Shown: in pieces, positions 38,631 to 47,908 of the stretch
How the letters are laid out: each line of letters opens with the position of its first letter
How positions within the stretch are numbered: position 1 is the first letter of the stretch
Assembly (NCBI RefSeq): GCF_023913515.1
Contig: NZ_CP099391.1
Location: 2,480,001-2,544,000, forward strand
DNA length: 64,000 bases
Origin: Natronococcus sp. CG52
Lineage (GTDB): Archaea; Halobacteriota; Halobacteria; Halobacteriales; Natrialbaceae
Reading direction: 5' to 3'
The notes under the pieces: model-generated
What the model saw: the letters and a program-made list of their open reading frames with translations, nothing else
The model's database searches: none
Told to the model about the DNA's origin: nothing
Position numbers and translations under genes: made by a program

Positions 38631-40244
38631 TCAACACTCGAAGTCGGTCGTGGGCACGACGATCGTCACCGGATCCGTGCCGCCCGTCGCGTAGACGGCG
38701 TGCTCGGTCGCGATCGTCCCCTGATAGGCTGCGCGATCGATCGAGAGCGGCGAAGACGGATACCGCTGGGCGCCGACGGTTTGCCAGGAGGCTTGCATCA
38801 CGGTCGGACACCGCAGCTCGCCGCCGCCGTGGAGCCAGCCGTAGGCGGGTTGGGGGGAGGCTCCAGCCTGGTGGTAATTGCTCGCAACCCGGGTAATGTG
38901 ATCGTCGCTGGTCCACTCCTCAAGGCTGTGGGTCGCAAAGGTCGCGCTTGCGAACTCCTCGCTCGTGGTCGTTCCCTGGTAGGCGAGTGCCTCGAGGCCG
39001 GCAAAGGCCAGCGGGAGCGAGGCCAGCGCACACAGACAGAGCACCAGCGGGAGCCCGACGGTGACGGTCTTCCGCCGAGTCGGCGTATCCACCCGGCGGG
39101 CGAGCGCGAGGATCGCCAGGCCGGCACAGACGACGGTCGCGAGGTGGACGAACGTCTGGCCTCGACGAGCGAAGAGTGCGTAGACGGGGTCGACACCGGC
39201 AGTGATCGCGAAGCCGGTCCACGCCAGCGGGGCGGCGAGCAACGCCAGGACGACCGCTCGGTCGCCCACAAGGCCGGTTCCCAGTGGGAGTCCCCAGATC
39301 GCTAGGGCGGCCAACACCGTCAACGGTGCCATATACATGAGGAGTTGAGGCGGTGTCGCCGCGGTGGCGGGAAAGAGTTCCCAGACGGCGTTCGCGCCGA
39401 GAATTGCAAAGCCTCCCCCCATAGTGCCGCCAATAGCGAGCCGGAGGGGGCGAGCGGGGGCTCGAGCCAGCCACACGGCGCCGACAGCCATGACGATCAC
39501 CCAGGCGGCGAACAGCCCCGGCTTCGACGCGAGTTCATCGGAAAACGGCGGCCGCGTCAGCGCGTAGTAGCCAAGCACGTAGAGCCAGAACGGCACGAGC
39601 ACGACGAGGCCGGGGCCGAGTGCGCGCCGCCAATCGCGCGCGACGGCCAGGACGACGACGCCGGTCAGCGTCAGTGCCGCCATGAACGTGCTCAGATGGT
39701 GGGTGATCGGGAGGGCGACGAGCAGTATGATCGTGGCGATTCCCCACGCCGGTCGTCGCGTGCGACAGAACTGGTGGGCGCCGATCACGACGAGGGCGAC
39801 GAAGAGGATTCCCAGCACTTCGTAGCTCACCGTCACGGTGCGGCGCAGGTAGAGCCCCTCGAGGGCGAGCGTCAGCCCGGCCGCCAGCGCCGCGAGCGTG
39901 ACGGCGGACTCGTGGCTCCGAGAACTGGCGAGGCGCCAGACCAGCACGACGGCGATCACGGGCGGGAGCGCGCCAACGAGGGCGATGATCGGCTGGGCGA
40001 GCCAGAGCGGCCCGATGTTGGTGATAACGGCGACGAGTGACAGGAGTGTCGGGAGAACATAGCCGTGGGGTCCAATCGCCTCGAGTGGCAGGCTGCCGGC
40101 CGCGATCGCGTTGCGCGCTTGGGCGGCAAAGTTGAACCCGTCGGGATTGAACGGATACGGCGTCCACACCAGCGGTGCGAGCCGAACGGCAACCGCGACT
40201 GCGACGACGATCACTGCCGCCTTGCCGAGTCGCCGTCGGTCCAT
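38631..40244 (-). CDS. GT-C-type membrane glycosyltransferase-like protein
   Basis: 537 residues. About 11-13 transmembrane helices span residues 8-440 (VIVVAVAVAVRLAPLVW at the start). An acidic residue follows the first helix in the first outer loop (YPFNPDGFNFAAQARNAI), the usual catalytic place of GT-C enzymes using lipid-linked donors. The C-terminal 100 residues form a soluble extracellular domain. The end SIDRAAYQGTIATEHAVYATGGTDPVTIVVPTTDFEC is typical of haloarchaeal S-layer-glycan associated membrane proteins. Precise activity unknown. It starts the glycan region, divergent from the sugar dehydrogenase. Confidence 0.65.
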   Translation of the reverse strand: MDRRRLGKAAVIVVAVAVAVRLAPLVWTPYPFNPDGFNFAAQARNAIAAGSLPLEAIGPHGYVLPTLLSLVAVITNIGPLWLAQPIIALVGALPPVIAVVLVWRLASSRSHESAVTLAALAAGLTLALEGLYLRRTVTVSYEVLGILFVALVVIGAHQFCRTRRPAWGIATIILLVALPITHHLSTFMAALTLTGVVVLAVARDWRRALGPGLVVLVPFWLYVLGYYALTRPPFSDELASKPGLFAAWVIVMAVGAVWLARAPARPLRLAIGGTMGGGFAILGANAVWELFPATAATPPQLLMYMAPLTVLAALAIWGLPLGTGLVGDRAVVLALLAAPLAWTGFAITAGVDPVYALFARRGQTFVHLATVVCAGLAILALARRVDTPTRRKTVTVGLPLVLCLCALASLPLAFAGLEALAYQGTTTSEEFASATFATHSLEEWTSDDHITRVASNYHQAGASPQPAYGWLHGGGELRCPTVMQASWQTVGAQRYPSSPLSIDRAAYQGTIATEHAVYATGGTDPVTIVVPTTDFEC

Positions 40245-40772
40245 TACCGTTGTGACTGGGTATCGGTGACAAGTTAATGATTCCGACTTTCACGGTGAAA
40301 CTTCTGTGCGGTCGGGGCGACGAGCGGTACGCGACGCCCGTCACTGCATGTCTGTCTGCCTTTTCCTAGCGACTGCCATGTGACTCCCCTCCGACACGCG
40401 GAGTAACCTCTCATTCTCGCCTTCACGACCCTCGGATCCAGCTAGAATTCTTGCCTCATCGAATAAGTTATATATAGAACTGTATATTGGGAAATTAAAT
40501 GCTCCTCGGAAGTAATCCAATAGCTGATATAATCCAGACAAAGTGTTCATGGAATGTTACTTTTACTTGTTCCGTCAGCTATTTACCGGACCTAAGAGAA
40601 GGTTTGTTTGACTTGAAGATCAGCGGATCAATATATTCACACTGATAAATAATGGGAATTCGATCACGATTCGGCGTGAGAGCTGAGGGGGAAACGAATC
40701 GCACGCACGAGTCCGTCCGGACGCGTCGGATGTCGAGCCGACCAGACCACGCCAAGAGCGGTGGTGACAGCG
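40245..40772. other. AT-rich regulatory spacer before the glycan genes
   Basis: No gene. AT-rich stretches at 40465-40500 (AGTTATATATAGAAC) and 40625-40655 stand out against GC-rich flanks and may hold the promoter of the nucleotide-sugar dehydrogenase operon. There is no clear hairpin. Confidence 0.35.
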
Positions 40773-42092
40773 ATGAGTGAGCAGCGTTACGAGGCGCCAG
40801 AGACCGTCGTCGAGGCGGCCCGGATCTGCGTCGTCGGCCTGGGCTATGTCGGGTTGCCGCTCGCCCACGCGTTCGATGCGGCGGGCCACGACGTCCACGG
40901 GGTCGACATCGATCCTGAGAAGGTCGCGACGCTCGAGGCTGGCACGGATCCGACCGGCGACATCGGCGACGACGCGATCGCCGACAGCGAGATCGAGTTT
41001 ACGACCGAGAGTTCGGTGATTGCGGAGGCGGAGTACGTCGTCGTCGCCGTGCCGACGCCAGTTGATGACCTCGAAAAACCCGATCTCGGCCTCGTCGAGA
41101 GCGCCGGCCGGACAATCGGCGAACAGTTGGAACCGGGGACCACGGTAGTCCTCGAGTCGACCGTCTATCCGGGTGCGACTCGCGAGGTCTTTGTTCCTGC
41201 GCTCGAGGAGGCGTCAGGCCTCGAAGCGGGCGTCGAGTTCGGCGTCGGCTACTCGCCCGAGCGGATGGTGCCCGGCGACGAGGAGCACGGCCTCGCGAAC
41301 GTCGTCAAGATCGTGAGTGCGCTGACCGACGAGACCCTGACGGAGATCGTCGACCTTTACGAGTCGGTCGTCGACGCCGGCCTCCACGAGGCGCCGACGG
41401 TCGAGACCGCCGAGGCGGCGAAGTGCGTCGAGAACACCCAGCGCGATCTGAACATCGCACTCGTCAACGAACTCGCCATCGCCTGCGACCACCTGGAGCT
41501 GGATACGGAAGCGGTACTCGAGGCCGCGGGCACCAAGTGGAACTTCCACGACTACCGACCCGGCCTCGTCGGCGGCCACTGCATTCCCGTCGATCCGTTC
41601 TACCTGATTCACGAGAGCGAGCAGAAGGGGTTCGATCCCGAGCTGATCCGGAAGGCCCGCGAGGTCAACGAGTACGTTCCGACCCACGTTGCCGAGCAGA
41701 CGATCAAGGCGCTCAACGAGAGCGAGAAGATCCTCAAACACAGCCGCGTGCTCGTCCTCGGGCTGGCGTACAAGCCCGACGTCGACGATATTCGAACCTC
41801 TGCCATTGGGGGCGTTATCGACGACCTCCAGGAGTACGGCATTGAGGTCGTCGGCTTCGATCCACACGCTGACGACGCGGCGATGCGCGACGAGTTCGGG
41901 ATCGACGTCCAGGAGGAACTCGACGTGGCGGGCTTCGACGGGCTCGTCGTCGGCACCCCGCACAGCGAGTTCCACGGGCTGCCGTTCGGTGATCTCGCCC
42001 ACGAAATGGCCGCCGACCCCGTTTGTGTGGATATCGACGGCACCTTCGAGGAAGCGGCAACTGAACACGACTTCACGTATCGGAGGCTCTAA
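40773..42092 (+). CDS. Nucleotide-sugar dehydrogenase (UDP-ManNAc/GlcNAc dehydrogenase type)
   Basis: About 439 residues from MSEQRYEAPE. NAD site ICVVGLGYVGLPLAHAF, a substrate loop with ESTVYPGATREVFVP, and catalytic Cys270 in LVGGHCIPVDPFYL. The C-terminal domain has LGLAYKPDVDDIRTSA and VGFDPHA. The GGHCIPVDP form places it with WecC/TviB-like enzymes that oxidise UDP-N-acetylhexosamines to uronates, distinct from the UDP-glucose dehydrogenase at 55687. The stop overlaps the next ATG (TAATG), so it is coupled to a GT2 gene. It makes a uronate donor for the surface glycan. Confidence 0.85.
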   Translation: MSEQRYEAPETVVEAARICVVGLGYVGLPLAHAFDAAGHDVHGVDIDPEKVATLEAGTDPTGDIGDDAIADSEIEFTTESSVIAEAEYVVVAVPTPVDDLEKPDLGLVESAGRTIGEQLEPGTTVVLESTVYPGATREVFVPALEEASGLEAGVEFGVGYSPERMVPGDEEHGLANVVKIVSALTDETLTEIVDLYESVVDAGLHEAPTVETAEAAKCVENTQRDLNIALVNELAIACDHLELDTEAVLEAAGTKWNFHDYRPGLVGGHCIPVDPFYLIHESEQKGFDPELIRKAREVNEYVPTHVAEQTIKALNESEKILKHSRVLVLGLAYKPDVDDIRTSAIGGVIDDLQEYGIEVVGFDPHADDAAMRDEFGIDVQEELDVAGFDGLVVGTPHSEFHGLPFGDLAHEMAADPVCVDIDGTFEEAATEHDFTYRRL

Positions 42093-43189
42093 TGTATCGG
42101 GATCACACGATCGGCGTCGTCATCCCGGCGTACAACGAGAAAGGGTTTATCGGCGATGTCATCCGCGAGATGCCGGAGTACGTCGACGCGATGTACGTCG
42201 TCGACGACCAGTCGACCGACGGGACATGGGACGAGATTCTCGAGGCCGCACAGGACGACAGCGGCGTGACTGACGAACAGATCGTTCGAACCGACACCCA
42301 GGCTGACGAGGGAACGGCCATGCAACACACCGAGCGACAGATTCGGACCGACGGCGGGTCACTGCTTACCCAGCGCGCCGAAGTCCACGATGCCGTCGGT
42401 CGGGTTTTCCCCATCAAGCACCGCGAAAATATGGGTGCCGGCGGCGCGATCAAGACAGGATATTTGGCGGCACTCGAGGACGAAGTCGACATCACGGCGA
42501 CCGTTGACGGCGACGGCCAGATGGACCTCTCCCAGATGACGCGCCTGTTGGATCCGATCGTCGAGGACGAGGCCGACTACGCGAAGGCGAATCGGTTGTT
42601 GTACAAGGAGTACCGTCAGGGGATGCCGCCGTTTCGGTTCTTCGGGAACTCGATCCTGACGTTCCTGACGAAGATTGCGTCGGGCTACTGGAAGACGATG
42701 GATCCCCAGAACGGTTATACGGCGATTTCGCACTACGCGCTGGACAACGTCGGCATCGGGGCAATGTACGAGTACTACGGCTACTGTAACGACATCCTCG
42801 TGAAACTCAATGCGAAGGGGATGCGCGTCGCCGACGTCGCGATGCCCGCAGTGTACGGCGACGAGGAGTCGAGCATCGACTACTCGACGTACATCCGGAA
42901 GGTCTCGGGGATGCTCCTGAAGAACTTCCTCTGGCGGCTGAAGGTGAAGTATCTCGTCCTGGATTTCCACCCGCTCGCGCTGTTTTACTTCTTCGGCGCC
43001 GGAACGACCGCGGTCGGCATCTTGGGTGGCTTGTGGGCGATCTACACGAACATCGTCTACGGGAACCAGCTCTTCGTTCGAGCGTCGGCGAGTATGATGC
43101 TGTTCACGATGGGCAGTATGTTCTTGATGTTCGCCATGCTGTTCGACATGCAGGTCAACAAAGACAGCGAGGTACAGATCCACGAGTAA
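42092..43189 (+). CDS. GT2 glycosyltransferase with C-terminal membrane helices
   Basis: 365 residues. The GT-A domain starts TIGVVIPAYNEKGFIGDVIREM; donor-binding VVDDQSTDGT and the metal-site TVDGDGQMDL are present, and the central MGAGGAIKTGYLAAL is typical of dolichol-phosphate sugar synthases. An insertion at about 60-105 is longer than usual. Two transmembrane helices (PLALFYFFGAGTTAVGILGGLWAIY and SASMMLFTMGSMFLMFAMLFDMQ) close the protein. It likely charges dolichol phosphate with a sugar at the inner membrane face. Translationally coupled to the dehydrogenase upstream. Confidence 0.85.
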   Translation: MYRDHTIGVVIPAYNEKGFIGDVIREMPEYVDAMYVVDDQSTDGTWDEILEAAQDDSGVTDEQIVRTDTQADEGTAMQHTERQIRTDGGSLLTQRAEVHDAVGRVFPIKHRENMGAGGAIKTGYLAALEDEVDITATVDGDGQMDLSQMTRLLDPIVEDEADYAKANRLLYKEYRQGMPPFRFFGNSILTFLTKIASGYWKTMDPQNGYTAISHYALDNVGIGAMYEYYGYCNDILVKLNAKGMRVADVAMPAVYGDEESSIDYSTYIRKVSGMLLKNFLWRLKVKYLVLDFHPLALFYFFGAGTTAVGILGGLWAIYTNIVYGNQLFVRASASMMLFTMGSMFLMFAMLFDMQVNKDSEVQIHE

Positions 43190-43261
43190 CTCGCATCCCG
43201 ACACTTGAACGCGAGAAATATAATTTCGGAAGTAAATAATCAGAGGAAATAGAACTCGGAT

Positions 43262-44374
43262 ATGTCGAATACAGAATTAAAGCAAGGCGAGGAAGCACAG
43301 AGAGGGGAACATAACGGGTTAGGGGAGAACCGCGTCTCCGATCCCTCTACGATAATCTTCACGATTCAACATCCGGCTCACGTCCATCTCTTTCGAAACA
43401 GCATACGAACGTTGTCTGAACAGGGACACGAGGTACATACACTCGCCAGAGAGAAAGAAATCAATATCGACCTTTTGGATCAGTATGGAATCGACTACGA
43501 ATTGCTAGCAGACGAGCCAAAACGATCGTGGGAACTTCCACTGGTTCAACTCAAGTATGAATATGGAATCATTCGGAAAGCACGGGAAGTCGATCCGGAT
43601 GTCCTCGTGGCAATGGGTGAGCCGTCAATCACGCACGCAGCGAAGCTTACGGATTCGACGAGCCTCGTGTTCACGGATACCGAACACGCGACGCTGCAGA
43701 ACACGCTCGCGTTTCCGTTCGCGGATCGGATCTATACACCGGAGTGTTACCAAGACGAGATCGGCGAGAAACAGGTTCGGTACCCTGGCTATCACGAACT
43801 AGCGTATCTCCATCCCGATCGATTCGAACCGGATCCATCGATCCTAGAAGAAGCGGGCTTAGAGCGTGACGAACAGTTCGTCGTCCTCCGGTTGGTCTCG
43901 TGGGACGCGATGCACGACGTCGGTGACAGTGGGTTCGAAGACATCACTGACGTTGTTCATGCACTCGAAGACACGGGTACGACCGTTTGCATTACGTCCG
44001 AAGCGGAGCTTCCGGACACGATCGAGGACCGACGAGCATCGATCTCGCCCGATCGGATTCACGATCTGATGGCATTTTCGGATCTCTATGTGGGTGAGAG
44101 TGCGACGATGGCGACAGAGAGTGCGGTACTCGGGACGCCAGCGGTGTTTGTCTCCTCGAGCCGACGAGGGTACACCGACGAGCTCGAGGACGAATATGGA
44201 CTAGTCTTCAACTACTCCGGCGAGAACCGCCACGAGCAGGGTCTGGAACAAGCGCTGGAGATTCTCGAGACGGATGATACTGAACAATGGAACCAACGAC
44301 ACGCAGCTATGCTCGAAGATAAGGTCGACGTCACGGAATTTATTATGGAGACGGTTCGGGAAAACGTCCAGTAA
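43262..44374 (+). CDS. DUF354 glycosyltransferase-like protein
   Basis: 370 residues. After a polar N-terminus the first Rossmann domain reads IIFTIQHPAHVHLFRNSIRTLSEQGHEVHTLAREKE. The second half has FVVLRLVSWDAMHDVG, IHDLMAFSDLYVGESATMATESAVLGTPAVFVSSSRRGYTDELEDEYGL, matching the GT-B-like DUF354 family common in archaeal surface-polysaccharide loci. It probably transfers a sugar or acts as an epimerase-like partner; the family is uncharacterised. It starts 72 bp behind the GT2 gene. Confidence 0.75.
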   Translation: MSNTELKQGEEAQRGEHNGLGENRVSDPSTIIFTIQHPAHVHLFRNSIRTLSEQGHEVHTLAREKEINIDLLDQYGIDYELLADEPKRSWELPLVQLKYEYGIIRKAREVDPDVLVAMGEPSITHAAKLTDSTSLVFTDTEHATLQNTLAFPFADRIYTPECYQDEIGEKQVRYPGYHELAYLHPDRFEPDPSILEEAGLERDEQFVVLRLVSWDAMHDVGDSGFEDITDVVHALEDTGTTVCITSEAELPDTIEDRRASISPDRIHDLMAFSDLYVGESATMATESAVLGTPAVFVSSSRRGYTDELEDEYGLVFNYSGENRHEQGLEQALEILETDDTEQWNQRHAAMLEDKVDVTEFIMETVRENVQ

Positions 44375-44375
44375 C

Positions 44376-44880
44376 GTTTAACGAGACCTCCAAGTCCGGT
44401 AGCCGTGTTGCCTCGTATAGACGGGCCGTCAGCGTCGTTGGATCCGGGTTGTTACGACTGAGGCGATTTGTCTCGGGATCGTATGTGCGTTCGAGTTGTC
44501 TCTTCAGCCAATTTTTTTGCCGGTCACGACTTTCTTCCCCATAGAACATCTCGAGCGGGAACGGGACTTCGAATTCCGATGGGTTATAAGTGCACCAAAT
44601 TTATTTCATTTGACCTTTAGTATATTTCCATATATAAATACATAATATAATTGTCTCGACGGCCTCTGTTGATCAGAACGGATGATTCGGATCGCTCTCG
44701 TAGAGGAATGCAAGCGCATACAGATTGAACGCATGGTATCCAGCAAACTTGTGAAGATGTGTTTCACCGGAAAGTGGTGCGCAACAGACCGGTGCAAATC
44801 GGCCGTTCAAAAGCGTATTGATAGCGGTTGCCAGTGTGATACGTCCACTCGCGAGTAGATAAGACAGACATTTGTAGTTC
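44376..44880 (-). pseudogene. Decayed gene of a glycan locus, two coding fragments
   Basis: Fragment one (44880 to about 44685) reads YLLASGRITLATAINTLLNGRFAPVCCAPLSGETHLHKFAGYHAFNLYALAFLYESD. Fragment two (about 44588-44380) reads EVPFPLEMFYGEESRDRQKNWLKRQLERTYDPETNRLSRNNPDPTTLTARLYEATRLPDLEVSLN. They follow each other on the minus strand and look like parts of one enzyme with the middle lost. I do not recognise the family. The end runs into the DUF354 stop. Confidence 0.55.
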
Positions 44881-45080
44881 TTCTCACTGAATTTTTGACG
44901 TATGACGAGGAAGACCTTATCGACGAGGTCATCCGCGAGATGCTAGGCTTGAGGAGAATATTGATACGACTGAGTTTATTATCTACTCTATTAAAGATTA
45001 TAGACATATGTATTTTTATAATTTGGATTACAATTATAGAAGCCGGAAATTACATATCCTCTATCGCTATTAATACCTTT

Positions 45081-45974
45081 ATGACACACTCGTTCGTTTC
45101 GGTTGTTATCCCTGTCTATAATGATGGAGACCGGCTACAAAAGACACTTTCAGCGCTTGAAAACCAGACTTATCCTGACTCTCAGTACGAGACTATTGTC
45201 ATAGATAACGGATCCACTGATAATACAGCCACTATAATCAATGAATTTTCAGTCAGATCATCGGAAATAACAGCTATTCAGAGCCCATACGCTGCCCGAA
45301 ACCGCGGAATCCAAATGGCAAATGGTGATATTATCGCTCTTTTGGATGCGACATGTGTACCCATCAGTAGCTGGATAGAGTCAGCAATCAATTGTATGGA
45401 AGAAAATAACGCAGATCTTATAGCAGGTGATATTCAATTTGAGCTGGGAGAGGATCCAAGTCCAGCAGAACTGTACGACTCAATAGCTCACGTTCAAGTT
45501 GAGCGTAACGTCCGTGAGCGGGGTGTAGCTACAACCGGGAACCTAATCGTTAGAAAGGATCTCTTTGATGAGGACCACCTTGGAAAATTTCCTGTCGTCC
45601 GATCAAGTGCGGATGTAGAGTGGACGGGTAATGCAACAGAGGCAGGCTATACTTTAGGTTATTGCCCTGATGCGATCAGTACGTATCCCCCAAAAGACTT
45701 TCCAGGCCTAATGCGTAAGGCATACCGGGTCGGAAAAGGGAAACCCAAAGCATGGGCGCGAAATGGAAGTCATCCGCTACTTGCAGCCGCTTCTGGTGTG
45801 AGAAGCCTCCCTAGTAAAGTTTTCCAAACAATTACTGCTACAAATGATGATGGCCATACAAATAAGAATAATCAACAATCAATGCCGAAAATAGTGTTTG
45901 CAGTCGGCATACTTGCATTTGGTGTACAACTATGTGGATCTACTAAAGCTATCATAGAATATCTCGTGAATTGA
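45081..45974 (+). CDS. GT2-family glycosyltransferase
   Basis: 297 residues from MTHSFVSVVIPVYNDGDRLQKTL. Donor-site IVIDNGSTDNTATIINEF, SPYAARNRGIQMANGDIIALLDATC (the DxD place is DAT), and acceptor region ATTGNLIVRKDLF...SADVEWTGNATEAGY with the ED-type base. A hydrophobic C-terminus (KIVFAVGILAFGVQLCGSTKAII) may touch the membrane. The upstream open frame (44895-45080) is AT-rich and unpatterned, so this ATG is preferred. Its base composition is clearly lower in GC than the genes before 44.4 kb. Confidence 0.8.
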   Translation: MTHSFVSVVIPVYNDGDRLQKTLSALENQTYPDSQYETIVIDNGSTDNTATIINEFSVRSSEITAIQSPYAARNRGIQMANGDIIALLDATCVPISSWIESAINCMEENNADLIAGDIQFELGEDPSPAELYDSIAHVQVERNVRERGVATTGNLIVRKDLFDEDHLGKFPVVRSSADVEWTGNATEAGYTLGYCPDAISTYPPKDFPGLMRKAYRVGKGKPKAWARNGSHPLLAAASGVRSLPSKVFQTITATNDDGHTNKNNQQSMPKIVFAVGILAFGVQLCGSTKAIIEYLVN

Positions 45975-46078
45975 ACTTTTTTAGAAGTGAAAGACGACAT
46001 ATAGACTCGGCGAATCGTTCCACTATACTGGAAGTTCGTGGAAACGCGGATCCGAACTGGGCACCCTTTTCGCTTATC

Positions 46079-46914
46079 GCTCTTACGCAAAGCTACGGAA
46101 ACAGCAGAGGGCAAAGCAATCGATAAGTGCGAAGATCGACGCATCGATTTTGTTCAACGACCGGACGCGGCGAAGGTATGAGCGGCCTGTTCCAAGCTTC
46201 GCTTGGAACAGGCCGCGGAACTTCCGCAGCCACGGGTGCAAGAGTGACGACAGACACTTAACCTAGTTAATGTGGACGCCGTCCGGCGAAACATACCGTC
46301 TTCATGGATGACCGTCCGGTGGTCGTAGTCCATCCAGCGATACGCCTGAAGCGCATCGGTCCAGACCACTCCCAGCCGCTGGGAGAGGTCTTCAGCTTCC
46401 TGAATTACCGGACCAAGGTCATCCTCGTAGCGGATTCCTTTCTTTGCGCGAATGACAGTGAGATCGTCGCGGCAGGCCGCGACGAGCATCAGTTGATCAC
46501 CGTGACGTCCCTGTCATCATGTGCGTCCCCGAGACGACCCGCCGCGACCCCATCCGGGCCGCGGCGGGTCGTGGCCTTTGTATCCCGAGCATACTTTCCT
46601 ACTCTCATCGATTTGTAAGGCGTCACTGTGTAGCTGTTTGGGGTGATTCTATATCACGAATCTACGACACCAGACGGGATCAGCGGGCTTCCACGTTCTC
46701 ATCGTCCGATTTCCGCACCGAGGGCACGGTGTGTGCTTCTGAATCTATTTGAGGCGCCGCTCGACACCCTCGTCAAGCGGCTCGGTCCGAAGCTCTAAGA
46801 TACCACGGCCGATTAGTTTTCGAAGCATTCCGCCGAAGGTTGGCTGGGTTTTGGACATCTCCACTATATACGTCGGTGGGGTGCACTGAATTTTCCGTAG
46901 CTTTGCGTAAGAGC
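46079..46914 (-). mobile_element. IS1595-like insertion sequence, decayed
   Basis: An 836-bp element with perfect 23-bp terminal inverted repeats (46079-46101 and 46892-46914, outer sequence GCTCTTACGCAAAGC). No flanking duplication is visible. The minus strand encodes transposase pieces: MSKTQPTFGGMLRKLIGRGI, zinc ribbon CPRCGNRTMRTWK...WCRRF, VIRAKKGIRYEDDLGPVIQEAEDL, WTDALQAYRWMDYDHRTVIHEDGMF, and a C-terminal GVHIN...LLHPWLRKFRGL, with several stops and frameshifts. The family is judged from the zinc ribbon and the DGMF/HIN pattern. It marks the start of the AT-rich glycan block. Confidence 0.7.
46182..46216 (-). repeat. Perfect 16-bp hairpin with TTC loop in the transposase relic
   Basis: Arm GCGGCCTGTTCCAAGC (46182-46197), loop TTC, and the exact complement (46201-46216). 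The related intact protein would read FRGLSKQGLEQA here, itself an imperfect palindrome. The relic has one extra base, which both perfects the stem and shifts the frame. Confidence 0.7.
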
Positions 46915-46948
46915 GAGATGTTCTAAGGTCGTAGTGATCGATCGTGAT

Positions 46949-47896
46949 TCACATATATCCCAACGCTTTGAGTTGGGATTTTGTATCTTTTATATCGTTT
47001 TGCGTTTCAACTGGCGGATCGGCAACAATATTTCGCCGTCTCTTGTACGGAATTTCTAGCCATGGGACTTCAACTAATTCGTTGATATAAGTTTTTAGAG
47101 GATGACCATAGGTTTTTACAGGGATTGGCCGATCACGTTCTCCCACTACATTCCCGTGATCAGATGTAACCACAACTTTTCCATCAATATCCTCGAGCAG
47201 TAATTCAACGAATTCTAAGACGACATCTAAATTTTCGTAATACGCTTCAAGCACGGCGGCACGTGAGAGTTCTGAATCGTTGAAGCGTAAACGACTCCAT
47301 ATTGGACGTTCTTCTTTATTTCTGATATCTTCATCTGGGATGTATCCGCGATGTGATATCGACTTCCCTTTCTCTCCGATAAACGGATAGTGTGGCTGCA
47401 TATAATGACCAATAATCCTCTTCTGAGGGTACTTTTCATGCGCTTTTCTTATCTCAGAATTCATTGTCTCTGGTGTGACTGTTTGCAGATCCTTATCCCA
47501 TCCTGTCTCATAGACAGGTATATGCGCATGGAATGTTTCATCAGGAAGTTCTGAGGTGAACGGGTTAGACGATACATAGACAATATCATGGAATTGATTG
47601 CCAGCAAAGTTCTCTTTAAGGAATTCTTGCGAACCACTCCCTAGTGATCGGTATTTCGACAATTTCCCAGGTAGATTGTTTTTCCTCTGAAACATATCAA
47701 ACCGGCAGGCGTCCAGAATTAGAATAGTGTCCCATTCTTTATCAACCATACGTAGACCATCGCGATCTTTTATACGGCTGTTGATGGCAACGTTGGTTAA
47801 ATGACCGATCTGTCGGAGATATCCAATTGTCTGTGTTGGATTCAATATTATATCCTTGACAGCTTTCTGTAGCTCAGTTCTCGATGGCATCTTCAT
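46949..47896 (-). CDS. Alkaline-phosphatase-fold (sulfatase-like) protein of glycan loci
   Basis: 315 residues. The start WDTILILDACRFDMFQ gives the first metal Asp and the usual nucleophile region, though with Arg-Phe in place of a clear Thr/Ser. Later KVVVTSDHGNVVGER supplies the TSDHG motif of the superfamily, and IIGHYMQPHYPFIGEKG the middle histidines. Such proteins recur in haloarchaeal polysaccharide clusters and may add or remove phosphate, sulfate or phosphoglycerol groups. It lies downstream of the flippase (12 bp), same strand, same low GC. Confidence 0.7.
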   Translation of the reverse strand: MKMPSRTELQKAVKDIILNPTQTIGYLRQIGHLTNVAINSRIKDRDGLRMVDKEWDTILILDACRFDMFQRKNNLPGKLSKYRSLGSGSQEFLKENFAGNQFHDIVYVSSNPFTSELPDETFHAHIPVYETGWDKDLQTVTPETMNSEIRKAHEKYPQKRIIGHYMQPHYPFIGEKGKSISHRGYIPDEDIRNKEERPIWSRLRFNDSELSRAAVLEAYYENLDVVLEFVELLLEDIDGKVVVTSDHGNVVGERDRPIPVKTYGHPLKTYINELVEVPWLEIPYKRRRNIVADPPVETQNDIKDTKSQLKALGYM

Positions 47897-47908
47897 ACTA
47901 TTGAACTA

